Below, one piece after another: positions 27,151 through 41,330 of a stretch of 64,000 bases of DNA. The notes beneath the pieces were generated by a model, which was not told the origin of the DNA, did not search any database, and saw only the letters and a list, made by a program, of their open reading frames with translations. The stretch spans positions 185,001 to 249,000 of the forward strand of contig JAXRKP010000165.1 of the NCBI GenBank assembly GCA_037039925.1. Reading direction: 5' to 3'. The translations under genes and the position numbers were made by a program. Source of the stretch: Doris montereyensis (lineage: Eukaryota > Mollusca > Gastropoda > Nudibranchia > Dorididae). Numbering within the stretch: position 1 is the stretch's first letter; each line of letters opens with the position of its first letter.

Positions 27151-28361
27151 CAGCCTTAGATCACCGCATATAGCGGACAGGGTAGATTTCAAAGAAAGAA
27201 AACAGATGTTGGGAGTCACGTGAGGACATCGACTCCTTCCCTTGTACAGCTGATTGTCGTCATCGGCATAAGTAATAACAATATGTTATGGTATTATTAT
27301 GCTACTTGACAGCGTGAGACGTTGGCACAGAGATAAACTTCCGCTTTGTCAACAATGACCGATTTTAAAGCAAAAATGATAAATAAAAAAAATAGTTTTA
27401 AACAATACAAACAAATCCCGATTCGTCCTGAATTGAGTGATTAAACAGAAGGAGCTGCCAGTGATATGTGTGTGTGTGTGTGTGTGTGTTAAAGGACTTC
27501 CTAAAATAATCAACCATCGCGTTGCACTCGAACTTTGGCCCATTATCAACGAGAGCGATAGAGTGGCCTCCTGATGTAAATGCCGTCCACTTTAAGAACA
27601 ACATAAAACTGTCCCAACTTGTTTTCAAATTTCACCTTGCTGAAATTGTTCTTTTGAAGACCGGAAGAAGATAACACATAATTATGTGCGGTCTATTATA
27701 CTTCAAGTCAAAGATACAGCACATTTCGTTTGGGGGTTGTTGTTTTTTTTATTTTTATATATAAGCACTAGAGATAAGTACCATACTCCCGAGTTGAGCG
27801 TAAAGGGGTTTGGGGGGGGGGGGGGGTAATCAGGAGTGGAGTCCTAAATTTCATTTGACTTATAAAGGCATCTTTTAGGCGCCCGCCAGTGTGCAAGCCA
27901 CACACATGGACTAAGTGCGCTTTCCAAGTGACTTATTACAATATTGCCATACACGGCATAAGGTGGTCGTTTTGCTATCGCTTTCCACATCGCCTTTACT
28001 TTCGCCGAGTCTCAAAATTCACCTAGTCGTAGTCGCTACCCATTTCACTGCGGGGTTAAAAAACAAACAAAAATTAGCTACATTCCGTTTTGGACCGGTA
28101 GAAAGATACTGTGTCATTTTGGACCGTAAATAATCGAATACGAATCGAATCGTCTCATGACAGCCCAGACATCTCATTAACGAATACCAAAAGCTTGAAA
28201 TCAAATCACAATGCGTGAAATGTGATCAGTTTGTTCACAAGGCAGCGTTTTATTAAAACTGTTCCGCCTTAGAGTCTTGGTTGGTCATCTTGTTTGTTTT
28301 GTCACTTGAGCTCATTGTCATAACACGTGATTTAGCAATCGAACAATAACAATTTCTCCTG

Positions 28362-28601
<240 letters not shown>

Positions 28602-29107
28602 ATTAATTACCACTGGGTCGACATATGCATTTACAGTAAAATGAGCTCTTGAGAGCACAGGTCATAGCTACCCAGGAAACACCTTTTCTAACAGTTTAAT
28701 GATGTTGTTCTTGAAATCAGGCATCTCTAAGCCACTCTTAAAATGTATTTCTGTTTATCTCCTCAAATAATAGAAAATATATGTTTTTTTGCCTGTCGTC
28801 ATAAATTTTCTAAGGATTTGAGCACTATTAGGGCGACAACACATATGGTCACCATCATTGTAGCATGTGCGCGCGAGCGAGTTCACGGAAAGTGAAAGTT
28901 GAAAGTGAAAGGTCATAGGTCGAAAAGGTCACCATCCAGTGCACAGTGAAAAGCTATATTTCAGATGAAAAGCTATATTTCATGTTAAAATCAGTGGGTG
29001 TTAGCTATTATACTTAAACTTAACCACCATCAACGATTTATCGAAGGTCGCTTAGAATAAATGTTCTAAGTGAGTCAATAGTTTTTAATGGAAATATATG
29101 GCTTTTT

Positions 29108-29389
29108 TCACCCCAAAACAAAGAATTTCTTCTTGTCGGCTGAAGTATCCGTTTTACTGTTGTCGCCTTGACGGACGGTGTACAAATTTGTTAATAACAC
29201 TCTGTGTTTTCCAAATATGGCTATGGCAATTTTCTTGTATGCAATTTTGAAGTCTTTGACCACAGATTTATGGTACAATTCCTTTCTTATCACATTTGCT
29301 TTCTTCACAAAAAGGGCCGGCGTTATGACGACGCTATATTTGTCGCCATAAAACCCACGTAAATTGAATTCGCAGCATAGGGCGCCCAA
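29108..29389 (-). other. Unidentified 93-codon ORF
   Basis: An open frame begins MGALCCEFNLRGFYGDKYSV and ends KKFFVLG. It has no family match I recognise. Composition is less repetitive than its neighbours, but it lies in Mondo intron 1 between (AT)n and a 36-bp array, with no splice context I can identify. It may be a fragment of a mobile element or chance. Confidence 0.2.
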
Positions 29390-29419
29390 TATATATATAT
29401 ATTTATACTCTGGAAAGTT

Positions 29420-30512
29420 TCAATAATGTACGGTTAACGAGAGAAGAAGTTCCAATACTGTACATACAGTTAGCGAGAGAAGAAGTTTCAATGTTGTACA
29501 TATAGTTAACGAGAGAAAAAAATTCAATATTTATACAGTTGACGAGAGAAAAAGTTTCAATATTGTAGATACAGTTAACGAGAGAAGAAATGTCAATATT
29601 ATACATATACAGTTAGCAAGACAAGACGTTTCAATATTGTACATACAATTAACGAGAGAAGAAGTTTCAATATTGTACATACAGTTAACGAGAGAAAAAA
29701 TCAATATTGTACATACAGTTGACGAGAGAAGAAGTTTCAATATTGTACATACAATTAACGAGAGAAGAAATTTCAATATTGTACATACAATTAACAGTTA
29801 GCAAGACAAGAAGTTTCAATATTGTACATACAGTTAACGAGAGAAGAAATTTCAATTAAGTTTTTAACGAGAGAAGAAGTTTCAATATTGTACATACAGT
29901 TAACAAGAGAAGAAGTTTCAATATTGTACATACAATTACCGAGAGAAGAAGTTTCAATATTGTACATACAATTAACGAGAGAAGAAGTTTCAATATTGTA
30001 CATACAATTAACGAGAGAAGAAGTTTCAATATTGTACATACAGTTAGCAAGACAAGAAATTTCAATATTGTACATACAGTTAGCAAGACAAGAAATTTCA
30101 ATATTGTACATACAGTTAGCAAGACAAGAATTTCAATATTGTACATACAGTTTTTAACGAGACAAGAAGTTTCAATATTGTACATACAGTTAGCAAGACA
30201 AGAAGTTTCAATATTGTACGTACAGTTAGCAAGACAAGTTTCAATATTGTAGTTTTTAACAAGACAAGAAGTTTCAATATTGTACATACAGTTAGCAAGA
30301 CAAGTTAACGAGAGAAGAAGTTTCAATATTGTACATACAGTTAACAAGACAAGAAGTTTCAATATTGTACATACAGTTAACAAGACAAGAAGTTTCAATA
30401 TTGTACATACAGTTAGCAAGAGAAGAAGTTTCAAATACATTGCACATACAGTTAGCAAGACAAGAAATTTCAATACTGTACATACAGTTAACGAGAGAAG
30501 AAGTTTCTCGGA
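29420..30512. repeat. 36-bp minisatellite, about 29 copies
   Basis: The unit is GTACATACAGTTAACGAGAG plus AAGAAGTTTCAATATT, with an alternative AGTTAGCAAGACAAGAA form. Because 36 is a multiple of three, long ORFs run through it (minus-strand repeat MYNIETSSLVNC), but small indels break every frame and it is intronic. Confidence 0.93.
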
Positions 30513-31284
30513 TGACAGCAGGTGGAAAACCCTGAACCATGACACTGACAGACATGGGGAAAGACAACCACAAAAGAGGAAAACCCTGGCTATCGTACTT
30601 ACTTATAATATAGTGTATATGTTCATCACAACACAAAGCTAAGCAGTCTCCACAAAGACACGGGGCATGTACGAATATGAAATGCACCACGTGATTGATT
30701 GACTACGAATAAAGGAAGGGGGCGGGGTGAGGGCGAAGTAAATCGCAATACTCGAGCACAACCATGAAACGGACAACAGAGGCACATAGAAAGACTTGTC
30801 ATTTGACAGTCGTGTAAGAGGCGAGCGGATGATGACACAAATTATTTGATTTACCCACAGCTACTACTAAAGTGATAGGTGATATCGGGTTTTTTTTTAA
30901 CATGATTTTTAATACGACAATGAAATCATAATAATATTGACACGTATGTACAATGTACTATTTATTGCACCTGGCTGGGCGCCGCACACGGTGGAAAAGA
31001 CAACCCAACCCCAAAGGTCACGCTGGCCTCTTCAGTCAGCAGCTAGCCAGTCAACGGCGAACAACAAGCGACGGAGTCAATCGTGTGGGCTTCTAACTTC
31101 TGGTAGTTTTATCAGCCACGGGCTGGACAGGGCAGGTCAGAAGGGAAAAGAAAATATAGGTCTCACCGCTATAATAATTTCGTCATGGTCTCAACGTGCA
31201 GATTGTCATGGTGCTACGTTTCATAATAGGCTGCTGACCTTGAGACGGAAGGTGCAGTTGTTGTTTTGTTCTTTGTTGTTGGGG

Positions 31285-31455
31285 GGGGGTGTTATTTGAT
31301 TTTAACCACACCCACAACTATCGGGGCTAACGGGTATGTTTTTTTCTTATTTATCCAGACTGCCATGGAAACAGCCAAGGGATCTTTAACCTGCACAGCG
31401 GCAAGGACAAGGTGTCGGCCTCTCAACCAAACGGTAGCGGGTTCGGAAGACACAG
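31285..31455. mobile_element. Rearranged SINE-A fragments
   Basis: A minus-orientation tail and body (TTATTTGATTTTAACCACAC, CCAGACTGCCATGGAAACAG, GGGATCTTTAACCTGCACAG) is joined at about 31405 to a plus-orientation head (CAAGGTGTCGGCCTCTCAAC, CAAACGGTAGCGGGTTCG). It is followed by an element D copy at 31497-31640. Confidence 0.6.
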
Positions 31456-31496
31456 AGGGAGGAATTAACCATTTTAATTCTATCTATTGTTTGTTT

Positions 31497-31640
31497 GTTA
31501 AATTCAAATTTACCCCGTCCACCATTGCAGTGATCTCATGGTAAATTATGAGGAAACAACACGATAAAAAATAAAGAGAAATGAAAGAGTAAAAGGAAAT
31601 AAGTAGGACCTACCGAAAGCACCCGCCAACCATCCGCAAT
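31497..31640 (-). mobile_element. Element D copy, well preserved
   Basis: TTAAATTCAAATTTACCCCG, TCCACCATTGCAGTGATCTC, GTAAATTATGAGGAAACAAC, GAAATGAAAGAGTAAAAGGA, then AGTAGGACCTACCGAAAGCA and CCCGCCAACCATCCGC. Confidence 0.65.
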
Positions 31641-31703
31641 TCTGTTGTACGAAGTAGAATCTTTTCCCTGATTTCCCAACTCTTGAATTATATTGACTTG
31701 CAT

Positions 31704-31807
<104 letters not shown>

Positions 31808-32279
31808 TGCAATATAAATCAGATAACTACTAATCATAATTGATAATGCAACTCATCGTTTGTGAGCGTCCTAAGTCGGTTATGTGCTAGTTATCGACCG
31901 GCCTTCAAGGACGATAAAGATAACAGTCAAGTGTCAATATATATTATATTATATATTATATATATATATTTCTATATTGAAAAAGGATAAAAACAAAAGA
32001 AATCCACACAACCAATTGAAACAAAACCAAGAAGAAGTGAAAGTGAAAGGTCGGAGTGATGAGACGCCAAGATGGCCACCGTGACGTGTCCGATAGAGTC
32101 AAAGGAGATCGCTGACGCCTTGCGTTGATGATGGACCTTGGGCTCGAACCCGATTAGCAAAAGAATCCTTGTGTGTACGTTTTCCATTGTACAGACACCT
32201 ATCCACCTGCACCCCACCCCCCCACCCCCCACACCCTGTCTCTCTCAAATATGAGAGGCCTTTTCAGAAACACGCTAAG

Positions 32280-32525
32280 AAGTGAAGTTCCCTCAAGACC
32301 AGTAAGGCCCATAGAACATGAGCTTATCCGGGGTTTCAATGGCGTGAAGCGGAACAGGTGATAATAATCATCTGCTAACCAGGACGCTAATCTGAAGCAG
32401 ATTTTTACTCCAAAGCTAGTGCCTGTACCCATTTGGACCTGGGTAGAGTGGGGGAAATGCGTGTTTCGTGTCTTTCCCAAGGAGCACACCGTCGGACTTG
32501 GCCTTGCTAAGATTCGACCCCGGGA
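32280..32525 (-). mobile_element. SINE-B, minus orientation
   Basis: In plus orientation: GAAGTTCCCTCAAGACCAGT, AGGCCCATAGAACATGAGCT, GAAGCGGAACAGGTGATAAT, ACTCCAAAGCTAGTGCCTGT, GTGTTTCGTGTCTTTCCCAA and GCTAAGATTCGACCCCGGGA. The outer half of the tRNA-like head is missing and is followed by an element D start at about 32540. Confidence 0.75.
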
Positions 32526-32539
32526 TCTCATTATACCCT

Positions 32540-33130
32540 CATTAGTTACCCCATCCACCATTTCAGTCAAGATGAAAGATAAGTGAAAAGGAAGAAGTGT
32601 GATCTACCAGCAGCACCCGCCAACCGCCTGCACGGATGGCATGCACAGATGTATCTTTTGGACCATTGGAATTTACCATATCTATCCGTTATACATCCAT
32701 GGTAATATCATTGAGGTGAAATGAAAAGAAGAAACAGTAAGCTGACAGACAAGTGCAAGAAAGTGACAAGAAGAAGAAGGGCCTATCAGCAACATACACC
32801 AACAGTGACAGGAAGAAGAAGGGCCTATCAGCAACATACACCAACAGTGACAGGAAGAAGAAGGGCCTATCAGCAACATACACCAACAGTGACAGGAAGA
32901 AGAAGGGAACAACATACACCAACAGTGACAGGAAGAAGAAGGGCCCATAAGCAACATACACCAACAGTGACAAGAAGAAGGGAAGCAACATACACCAACA
33001 GTGACAGGAAGAAGAAGGGCCTATCAGTAACATACACCAATAGTGACAGGAAGAAGAAGGGCTTATCAGCAACATACACACAACAGTGACAGGAAGAAGA
33101 AGGGCCCATAATCATACACCAACAGTGACA
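32540..33130. repeat. Element D copies with a 42-bp minisatellite
   Basis: A D copy (32540-32640) is followed by a second one (from about 32670) whose 3' segment is amplified about nine times. The unit contains ACATACACCAACAGTGACAG, GAAGAAGAAGGGCCTATCAG plus CA. The source in D is GGAAAGAAGTAGGACCTACC and AGCAGCACCCGCCAAC. Confidence 0.85.
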
Positions 33131-33219
33131 CTATCAACCATCCAATAGTGAGCACAACATACACAACATAAAGGAGTTTTTTTCTTGAGCACAACATATA
33201 AAGGAGTTTTTCTTGGGGG

Positions 33220-33490
33220 GTTTTTATTTGACTTTACTCACATCCGCAACAAAAGTGAACTGTCGGTTTTTTGGTAAATGGGACCTATAATTAACATACA
33301 CAGAAAGGTATGATATGCACAACACAAGACCTCCTTCTTATCGACCATCTCCAATGGATTTATGTGTCGATCCGCCTACATGGACCAGGGGTGTGGGTTT
33401 AAATTTTTTTTAATATTTCAACGTGCCGGGCTTGTACCCAGGATCTTTTGGTTGCGAGGCCGACACCCTGCCTCTGAACCACCCCATCGA
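33220..33490 (-). mobile_element. SINE-A, minus orientation
   Basis: In plus orientation: ATTTGACTTTACTCACATCC, CCTCCTTCTTATCGACCATC, GTGTCGATCCGCCTACATGG, ACCAGGGGTGTGG, CGGGCTTGTACCCAGGATCT and TTTGGTTGCGAGGCCGACAC, the last being the tRNA-like head. Confidence 0.75.
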
Positions 33491-33619
33491 ATCCCCCAGT
33501 GAAGGGGCAACATAGCAAGGTGAAAGACTGATGTGTGAAAGAATAAAAGGAAACACACAGAAGCTACTAGGAGCACCTATGGACTTAACATGACATGAGG
33601 GAGTATTCAGACACAAGTA

Positions 33620-33925
33620 AAGTAAAGTTTCTTCAAGGCCATTACAACCAATAGAGCCGGAGCTCATATTATATATATACTGGTTTCTATTTATGTATAA
33701 CGTGACGCAAATCAGGAGATAACAACCACCTCCTGGACAGGCCGCTAGTCTGACGCAAGTTTTTACTACGAAGCTAGTGCCTGTACCCATTTTGCACCTG
33801 GGTCGAGTGGGGAAATATGTGTGATAATGTGGTCTTTCCCAAGAAACACAACGTGGCCAGGATTCCAACCCAAGACCCTCATGATCCCCAGTCCGGCAGC
33901 CTAACCACTCGGCCACTGACGCTAC
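33620..33925 (-). mobile_element. SINE-B, full length, minus orientation
   Basis: From right to left: GGCGTCAGTGGCCGAGTGGTT-like head (plus strand AACCACTCGGCCACTGACGC), box B region GGATTCCAACCCAAGACCCT, TGTGGTCTTTCCCAAGAAAC, CATTTTGCACCTGGGTCGAG, TTTTTACTACGAAGCTAGTG, and the far end AAAGTTTCTTCAAGGCCATT. It is a reference copy for the family. Confidence 0.82.
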
Positions 33926-34829
33926 ACAATCTACAGATATACAAACACATCAACAAGTCCCATCACAAAACAAATCAAATCAGTTGTGGACATGACATCT
34001 TGACCTAACCTTAACTCTTTTACATGCCACACAAAGGATTCTAGTCAGGTCCTGAAGGTTCAAAGCTGTCATGGGTTGGGGTTTTTTTTAAAAGCTCTCA
34101 AAAAAGGCTATGATAGAGAGACAACGGTGATTGAATTGCCATGACCAGCTTAAACGATCTCAGGGTTCTTAGTAAGAATTCTTTTTTCCTTACACTTTAT
34201 TTTGCCTCAACTCAACTGCCCTGTCAACAGCAAGCGATCTTTAGCGTGCAGAGTGCTGTGAATTCCAAAGCAAATCGAAAGCTCTCAAGTTGGAATAAAC
34301 CCTTCTATTCCAATGATGTCACTGGCAACCAATAATACAAAGGCGGCTGCAACATTCCAAGTAAGACTATGTTACTATGAACACATGAGCACACCGGAAA
34401 TTGTGTGTATTCTTGGGAAACAAACTAACAAATATATATACAAAGGGTGTGGAAACCTTCTCACAACAACATCCCTTTTGTTGTTTAAAAACAATCTGTT
34501 AAGATAGATGGTCTTTTGCATCGATTGTACGAACACACTCTTTTAAGCCAGTGATTCTTAACCTTGTTCGCAACTTTCACATATATGTATATATGCATTC
34601 ACCGAACCCTTTATGATTGGAAAATAACGGGGACATACTGTTAAACCCCTGAGACTGACCCATCAAACGTCTGGGATTTGTAAGAGCCACTGTTTTTAAG
34701 CGATAGATTGTGAAAACACCTTGTTAGAACATAGGAAAATATGTAAATATAGGTCAATATTATTACAAAGCTCTATGACTCTGATAGTACAAATATTCCA
34801 GCTCTATACTATGTAACTTGCAAATGGCA

Positions 34830-35480
34830 GTTTGACCATAGCCAAACAGGAACAGGTGAGACTTCAAGAAAGTTACGGCATCCAAGTGAGTTGCTACGGG
34901 AAAATCGGTCACAGTAAAATAATTGGGGATGATCGCCAATGGAGTTCATCGAGCATGGTTCAGGACATAAAGAGAAACAGGATAAAGATTCATAAACCAG
35001 ATCATGTGTTTGAGGAGAGGCTTCAGTTTTAACGTAAAATTAAATGCAAGAAATAGGGACACCTGGAAACAATTACACTCTTTAATACTTAGGTGGTGTG
35101 CACGGGCGGATTGACCATTGCTCGCCACAAAGGCTCCAAGACACAGCGGATACTGCCAATGTGAGATGGGGAGTACGAACAGTGTTCACGCCTTGTCCCC
35201 AACTCAATCACTATGCGTGCCTGGTCAACTAAAAACGTCAGGTAATTTCATGCAACTCTCAACATCAAGGAAAGAGCCCTAGACGGAGTACAGAAGACTG
35301 TTCAATTTAATTGCTTTGTGACAAACAGAACTGCTGATCCAATGAAACAAAAGCTGTGCGGTACAGTGGGTGGAATTAAGAAGAGAAGACTGGTCATCTT
35401 TCATTACAGTACATTGAAGGATGCTTACAATGCATGGAAAATTGTTGACAGGCATAAATTATCAGCAATGGGTTTGTAAC
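34830..35480 (+). pseudogene. Coding-like relic of unknown family
   Basis: Two open stretches look more protein-like than the surroundings. One at 34832-35032 includes RQWSSSSMVQDIKRNRIKIH. One at about 35250-35479 reads NIKERALDGVQKTVQFNCFV, then GGIKKRRLVIFHYSTLKDAY and ends NAWKIVDRHKLSAMGL with a stop. I cannot assign either to a family. No splice sites were evident. They could be parts of one decayed mobile element or a chance pair. Confidence 0.25.
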
Positions 35481-36239
35481 ACATTACGAAAACAAAACAA
35501 TAAAAGTATTTTTAATAATTACGGACATGCTGTATAATAATTTGGAGAAGATTAAAAAATACTTGCAGTTCCATTTAGGACACAGACATTTAGGAGAAAA
35601 CCTTGGTTTTGAAACTGGCACTGACAGTTAGAGAGGCAACAGAAAAATTTAGCTGAGCGTGTGGGCATCTGAGCAGTAACTACTGCACTACTACTATACC
35701 TGGCTGTGTTCAGGGGCTGACTTTCTAGCCAGTGACCCAGCCTGTGTGATTGCTTTGCATGTCCCCCCATGCTTAATTCTCCCACAACCTCCCTGTGTGC
35801 ACAATTTAATTTTTCATGTACAACAATTAAATGTAAATTTTTCAAAGAATTTAGACGGAATTCCGTTGTAAGATCTAGAATAGAAATCAAGTGATTATTT
35901 ATATACACATAATATAGATCTATAAAGGTGTATATGTAAGTACATGATGTTTGTGTGTATGCAAATGTGTCTGTCAAAGTTTTTATCCATACTCAGCCCT
36001 GCCATCGCTGCATTAACAAAGTCTTGTTGACCATCAACAAGAGGTTATAAAATTATATCATATATATATAAATCTATGTTTTTCTTCCTCTCTATTGACT
36101 CTATTATCTTGAAACATCCAAAATATGATATGAAAGAAATCTAAACACTCCTTAAAATTAATGTTCTGGTGAAACACTTCAAACAGGGAATGCATTCACT
36201 TCACAAGTACAATGTAAACAAACAGGATGACAATTCTTA

Positions 36240-36690
36240 GACAGTGTCTTTAAAATCTAGATTTCTAACTAGATCTAAATCAGATCTAACATTGATCTAG
36301 ATCTAGATTCAAAGTGTAGAGGTCAGATCTCTCCATGGCGCATTTATAAATAAATTTCCTTGGTTCAAGAAATAAAAGAACTCTTGTCTTAGAATTAGAA
36401 GTAAACAAAGAAAGAACAAAGAAAGTTTTTAGAGTGATGATCTAGATCTAAGATCCAGATAAGTGTAACAATAATTGACCATGAGAAGAAAATCTTCTAG
36501 ATCTATTATAATAAAAATGTATATCTTGATCTAGAATCTAGATATATAAAAGTAAAAAAGATCTAGTATCTAGATCTAGCCTACAGAGATACAAACTAGA
36601 TCTACATCATATCTTAAGTATATACATAGATCTAGTCTTTTCTAGAACTAGATCTAGAATCTTGATCCAGTTCTAGAAAATATCTAGAAT
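36240..36690. repeat. AGATCT/CTAGAT-rich low-complexity segment
   Basis: The hexamers AGATCT and CTAGAT and their overlaps recur at irregular spacing over about 450 bp. Being palindromic, they read the same on both strands. Not a simple tandem array. Confidence 0.7.
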
Positions 36691-37016
36691 ACATCCTGAA
36701 TATCATATATATATATCCCTAATTAGCCTAAGAACTATTACTACAGAACAAAACAAAGACTGGCAGTGACAAGGGCACTTGTAGGAACATTTCAGTTTCA
36801 GCATATAAACAAAAGATGAGCCATAAATATAAGGACAACCAGATGTTACAACAAGTGTCTTTAGGAGGCCTACCAAGTGAGCAGAATTTGTCGTTATTAA
36901 TATTGACCTGTGTGCCTATATTCAAGGTCCTCAAACTTCACTATGGTCAATCGTGTGTACGTTACAACTGTTACGAAATGGAATGTGACTTAGCTACATG
37001 GATTTCATCAACTTAC

Positions 37017-37321
37017 CTGTAGGCCAGGGTCATACATTCAAACAGCTTCGTTAAGGAGTCATCAATACTTTGATTTCCAAAGTTATAAGTCTTCATAGTT
37101 TCCTTTGTGGCGTTGATAAAATCAAATCCTTTATTGTGATCACTAAATGGTGATCCTATTTCTTCTTCATCGTCGTCATTGTTTACATCGTGCACCCGAC
37201 TAACCATAAAGCTCCCGCTGTGAATGGTGCTTTCATGGTCTTCCACATCGGGTGGTCCTTCAACTTTCACTGCCATCATGCTGGTTTCTGAATTCGATGA
37301 ATTTATATCATCTACGGTCAT
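37017..37321 (-). CDS. MLXIP: Mondo-family transcription factor (MLXIP/MLXIPL), first coding exon
   Basis: Mondo proteins are bHLH-Zip factors that pair with Mlx and activate glucose-responsive genes; their N-terminal conserved regions control cytoplasmic retention and glucose sensing. The exon encodes 101 residues plus two bases. Residues 33-40 read IHSGSFMV, matching the family HSGxFM motif. Residues 85-101 read SIDDSLTKLFECMTLAY, matching the second conserved block, which carries a nuclear export signal. An acidic run (DDDEEE) lies at about 49-54. The exon ends AG|GTAAGT, so the split codon becomes Ser when joined to the next exon's T, giving the family sequence AYSGK. I chose the ATG at 37319-37321 because it opens the frame and lies just upstream of the family motifs. 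An acceptor-like TTTCCAG lies 6 nt before it, so a 5' UTR intron is possible. No frame damage is seen in this exon. Confidence 0.9.
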
Positions 37322-37379
37322 AACACTCTGGAAAGCATAAAGAATAAATTAGCACTCTTAACGATCGCGCATGAAGGGA

Positions 37380-37620
37380 TAATAGTGGCATCGAGCAACC
37401 GTGACTGCGACACTTCCACTTTCTACCATAGATTACAGACGACCGGAAGATAGAAAAAAAACTAGGCCCTAACAAAAATAGAACAGTCAGGCGCTCAGTG
37501 CGTGATCATATTGTGACCTCAACCAATCAGCAGCCTCCAATTGAAAAGTGGGAGGAGACCTTTGGAGTGACGACCTTGACAGGGGAAACTATCCGCATTC
37601 AGAACTTTGACTGAGACAAT
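37380..37620 (-). promoter_or_regulatory. Putative Mondo promoter with NF-Y and ETS-like sites
   Basis: The segment lies 60-300 bp upstream of the first Mondo ATG and lacks the repeats that fill its surroundings. On the minus strand it has CTGATTGGTT (plus-strand AACCAATCAG at 37521-37530), a good match to the inverted CCAAT box bound by NF-Y. An ETS-like ACCGGAAG lies at 37442-37449. No TATA box is evident. NF-Y and ETS sites are typical of TATA-less housekeeping promoters. The assignment is inference from position and motifs. Confidence 0.4.
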
Positions 37621-38353
37621 ATTCAATGTTGTCTACCTTTGGAAATTATATTTATTTCATCATTCATAATACATTGTAGTAATTATACCATCTACATGTA
37701 TGAAGGGGTGACATGCAAAAACTGCTATGTCCAAATCAGATAACTAGAGAAAATCAGTTTTGTCTTCCCTTAGTTCTAAATAAAGCCCAATCAATTTGAT
37801 GTTCAGAGCCGATTGATTTCATCATCAGAAGACTCTTCATTCAAAGTCCAAGATGGTGAAAAAATCACAATATGTAAAAATGGCGCATAGTGGGTTTTGC
37901 ATCTCACCCCCTCAACTTTATCGTAATTATTTTAATGTATTAATATCATAAGACAATATGTGCAAAGTAAGATTAACAAATAGGTCCGATTTATCGTATA
38001 TAATAGTAAGTATACCAGTATATAACATGTAGTTATTTTAATGTATTAATATCATACGACATAATGTGCAAAGTGAGCTTAACAAACCAAGTGACCAAGC
38101 TAACACAACAGATCTTGCGTCGTCCTTTCCCACCGAAGAAGCTGTCACAACTCAGTCATGATAGCAATTTTTTCCTTCTCTTTTCTTCTATTAAGTATGG
38201 TGAACACTGACTTTTCACGCAGCAGGGCCTTTCACATCTACTTCGTCATCGTTATCATTTCTTGGAAATGATACGTCGTCTTATAGAGATTATAAGTAAA
38301 GGCACCAGTAGCAACAGCAGCACCGGTAGCAACATCAGCAGCAATAATACTGG

Positions 38354-39655
<1,302 letters not shown>

Positions 39656-39696
39656 ACTAGTTACCGGCCTACTGTAGTACTATTTCTTTTATCATT

Positions 39697-39976
<280 letters not shown>

Positions 39977-39989
39977 AACAGGTGACAAT

Positions 39990-40270
39990 GATCACCTCCT
40001 GGACAGGACGGTAGTCTACGCATATTTTTACTCCCAAGCTAGTTTATGTACCCATTTGCACCGGGATAGAGTGACTGAGGGAGAGCGGTTTTGCCCGAAA
40101 CTTTTCTGTCTTTGTAACTGTCTCTGTTCTACATATTAGGCGTGTCCTGCCTATTATTTTAAGCGTCTTTTCCAAGGAACACACCGTCCGACCTACCTTT
40201 GCTAGGATTCGACCTCGGGACTTCATGATCCCCAGTCCGACAGCCTGACCACTCGGTCATTGACGCCACG
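39990..40270 (-). mobile_element. SINE-B interrupted by a Penelope 3' UTR fragment
   Basis: SINE-B body (GATCACCTCCTGGACAGGAC, CCCATTTGCACCGGGATAGA) is broken at about 40072 by GACTGAGGGAGAGCGGTTTT, GCCCGAAACTTTTCTGTCTT and CTCTGTTCTACATATTAGGC. SINE-B resumes at about 40160 (AAGCGTCTTTTCCAAGGAAC) through to the head (ACCACTCGGTCATTGACGCC). Confidence 0.75.
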
Positions 40271-40377
40271 CCAAACGTCCGTAAAAACTCATATGCCGAA
40301 ACAGAGAAAGAACAGTCAAGATCAGATGAAAAAAGAGACTCTGGCTATCATTTCATTTTAGCTCTCTCACAGAAGTC

Positions 40378-40690
40378 ACCGGGGGGGGGGGGACTCAGTA
40401 GTCCAGACACAAGGTGTCGGCCTCTCCCATCAAACGGTAGTGCATTCGAGTCCCGCCAACGGCTGAAAATTTTTCTCGATTTTTTCGAGCAAAATCTACC
40501 ATCGACACCTAGTCCCATGAAAGACGAATGATTAAAAAGGAAATCCCGTGTGCAGATTACAACACTGTGCACGCTAAATCCTTGGCTGTTTACAGAGCAG
40601 TCCGGGCTAAAATTTTCTGAATCCTACCAAACCTCCCAGATCACCTTGGTTGTGGATGTGAGTAAATCAAATGAAATCAAAAGTAGACGA
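40378..40690 (+). mobile_element. SINE-A, full length, plus orientation
   Basis: Head GACTCAGTAGTCCAGACACA, GGTGTCGGCCTCTCCCATCA, box B CATTCGAGTCCCGCCAACGG, body CGACACCTAGTCCCATGAAA, GTGTGCAGATTACAACACTG, GGCTGTTTACAGAGCAGTCC, then CCTCCCAGATCACCTTGGTT and the tail GTGGATGTGAGTAAATCAAA. This is the best reference copy in the window. Confidence 0.85.
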
Positions 40691-40899
40691 CTAGTCATCG
40701 TTTCCATGAGACTGTACCTGGAACTACCTATACTGAGGACTGTACCAATACTGGGTTAGCTCATCACAGCGCCCTCACAAGTGACACTGGCTATTGGCGT
40801 CTCCTACTACACACCCGAATTTGGCCTAGGAACACCCGCTTACTACATCGCTATGCCGATCAGATCAGAAAGAGACTGACTATCATTTCATTTCCTTTT

Positions 40900-41324
<425 letters not shown>

Positions 41325-41330
<6 letters not shown>

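Noticed and set aside
35562..35590. Minus-strand PKWN as a candidate for Mondo exon 2
   Set aside because: It lacks the flanking GKxxS and FKGLxL residues and splice sites. The real exon was found at 7200-7306 with correct phase.
40378..40450. Possible tRNA genes at SINE heads
   Set aside because: Box A and B are present but the acceptor stem and anticodon arm do not fold as a tRNA, and the sequence continues into a repeated SINE body.
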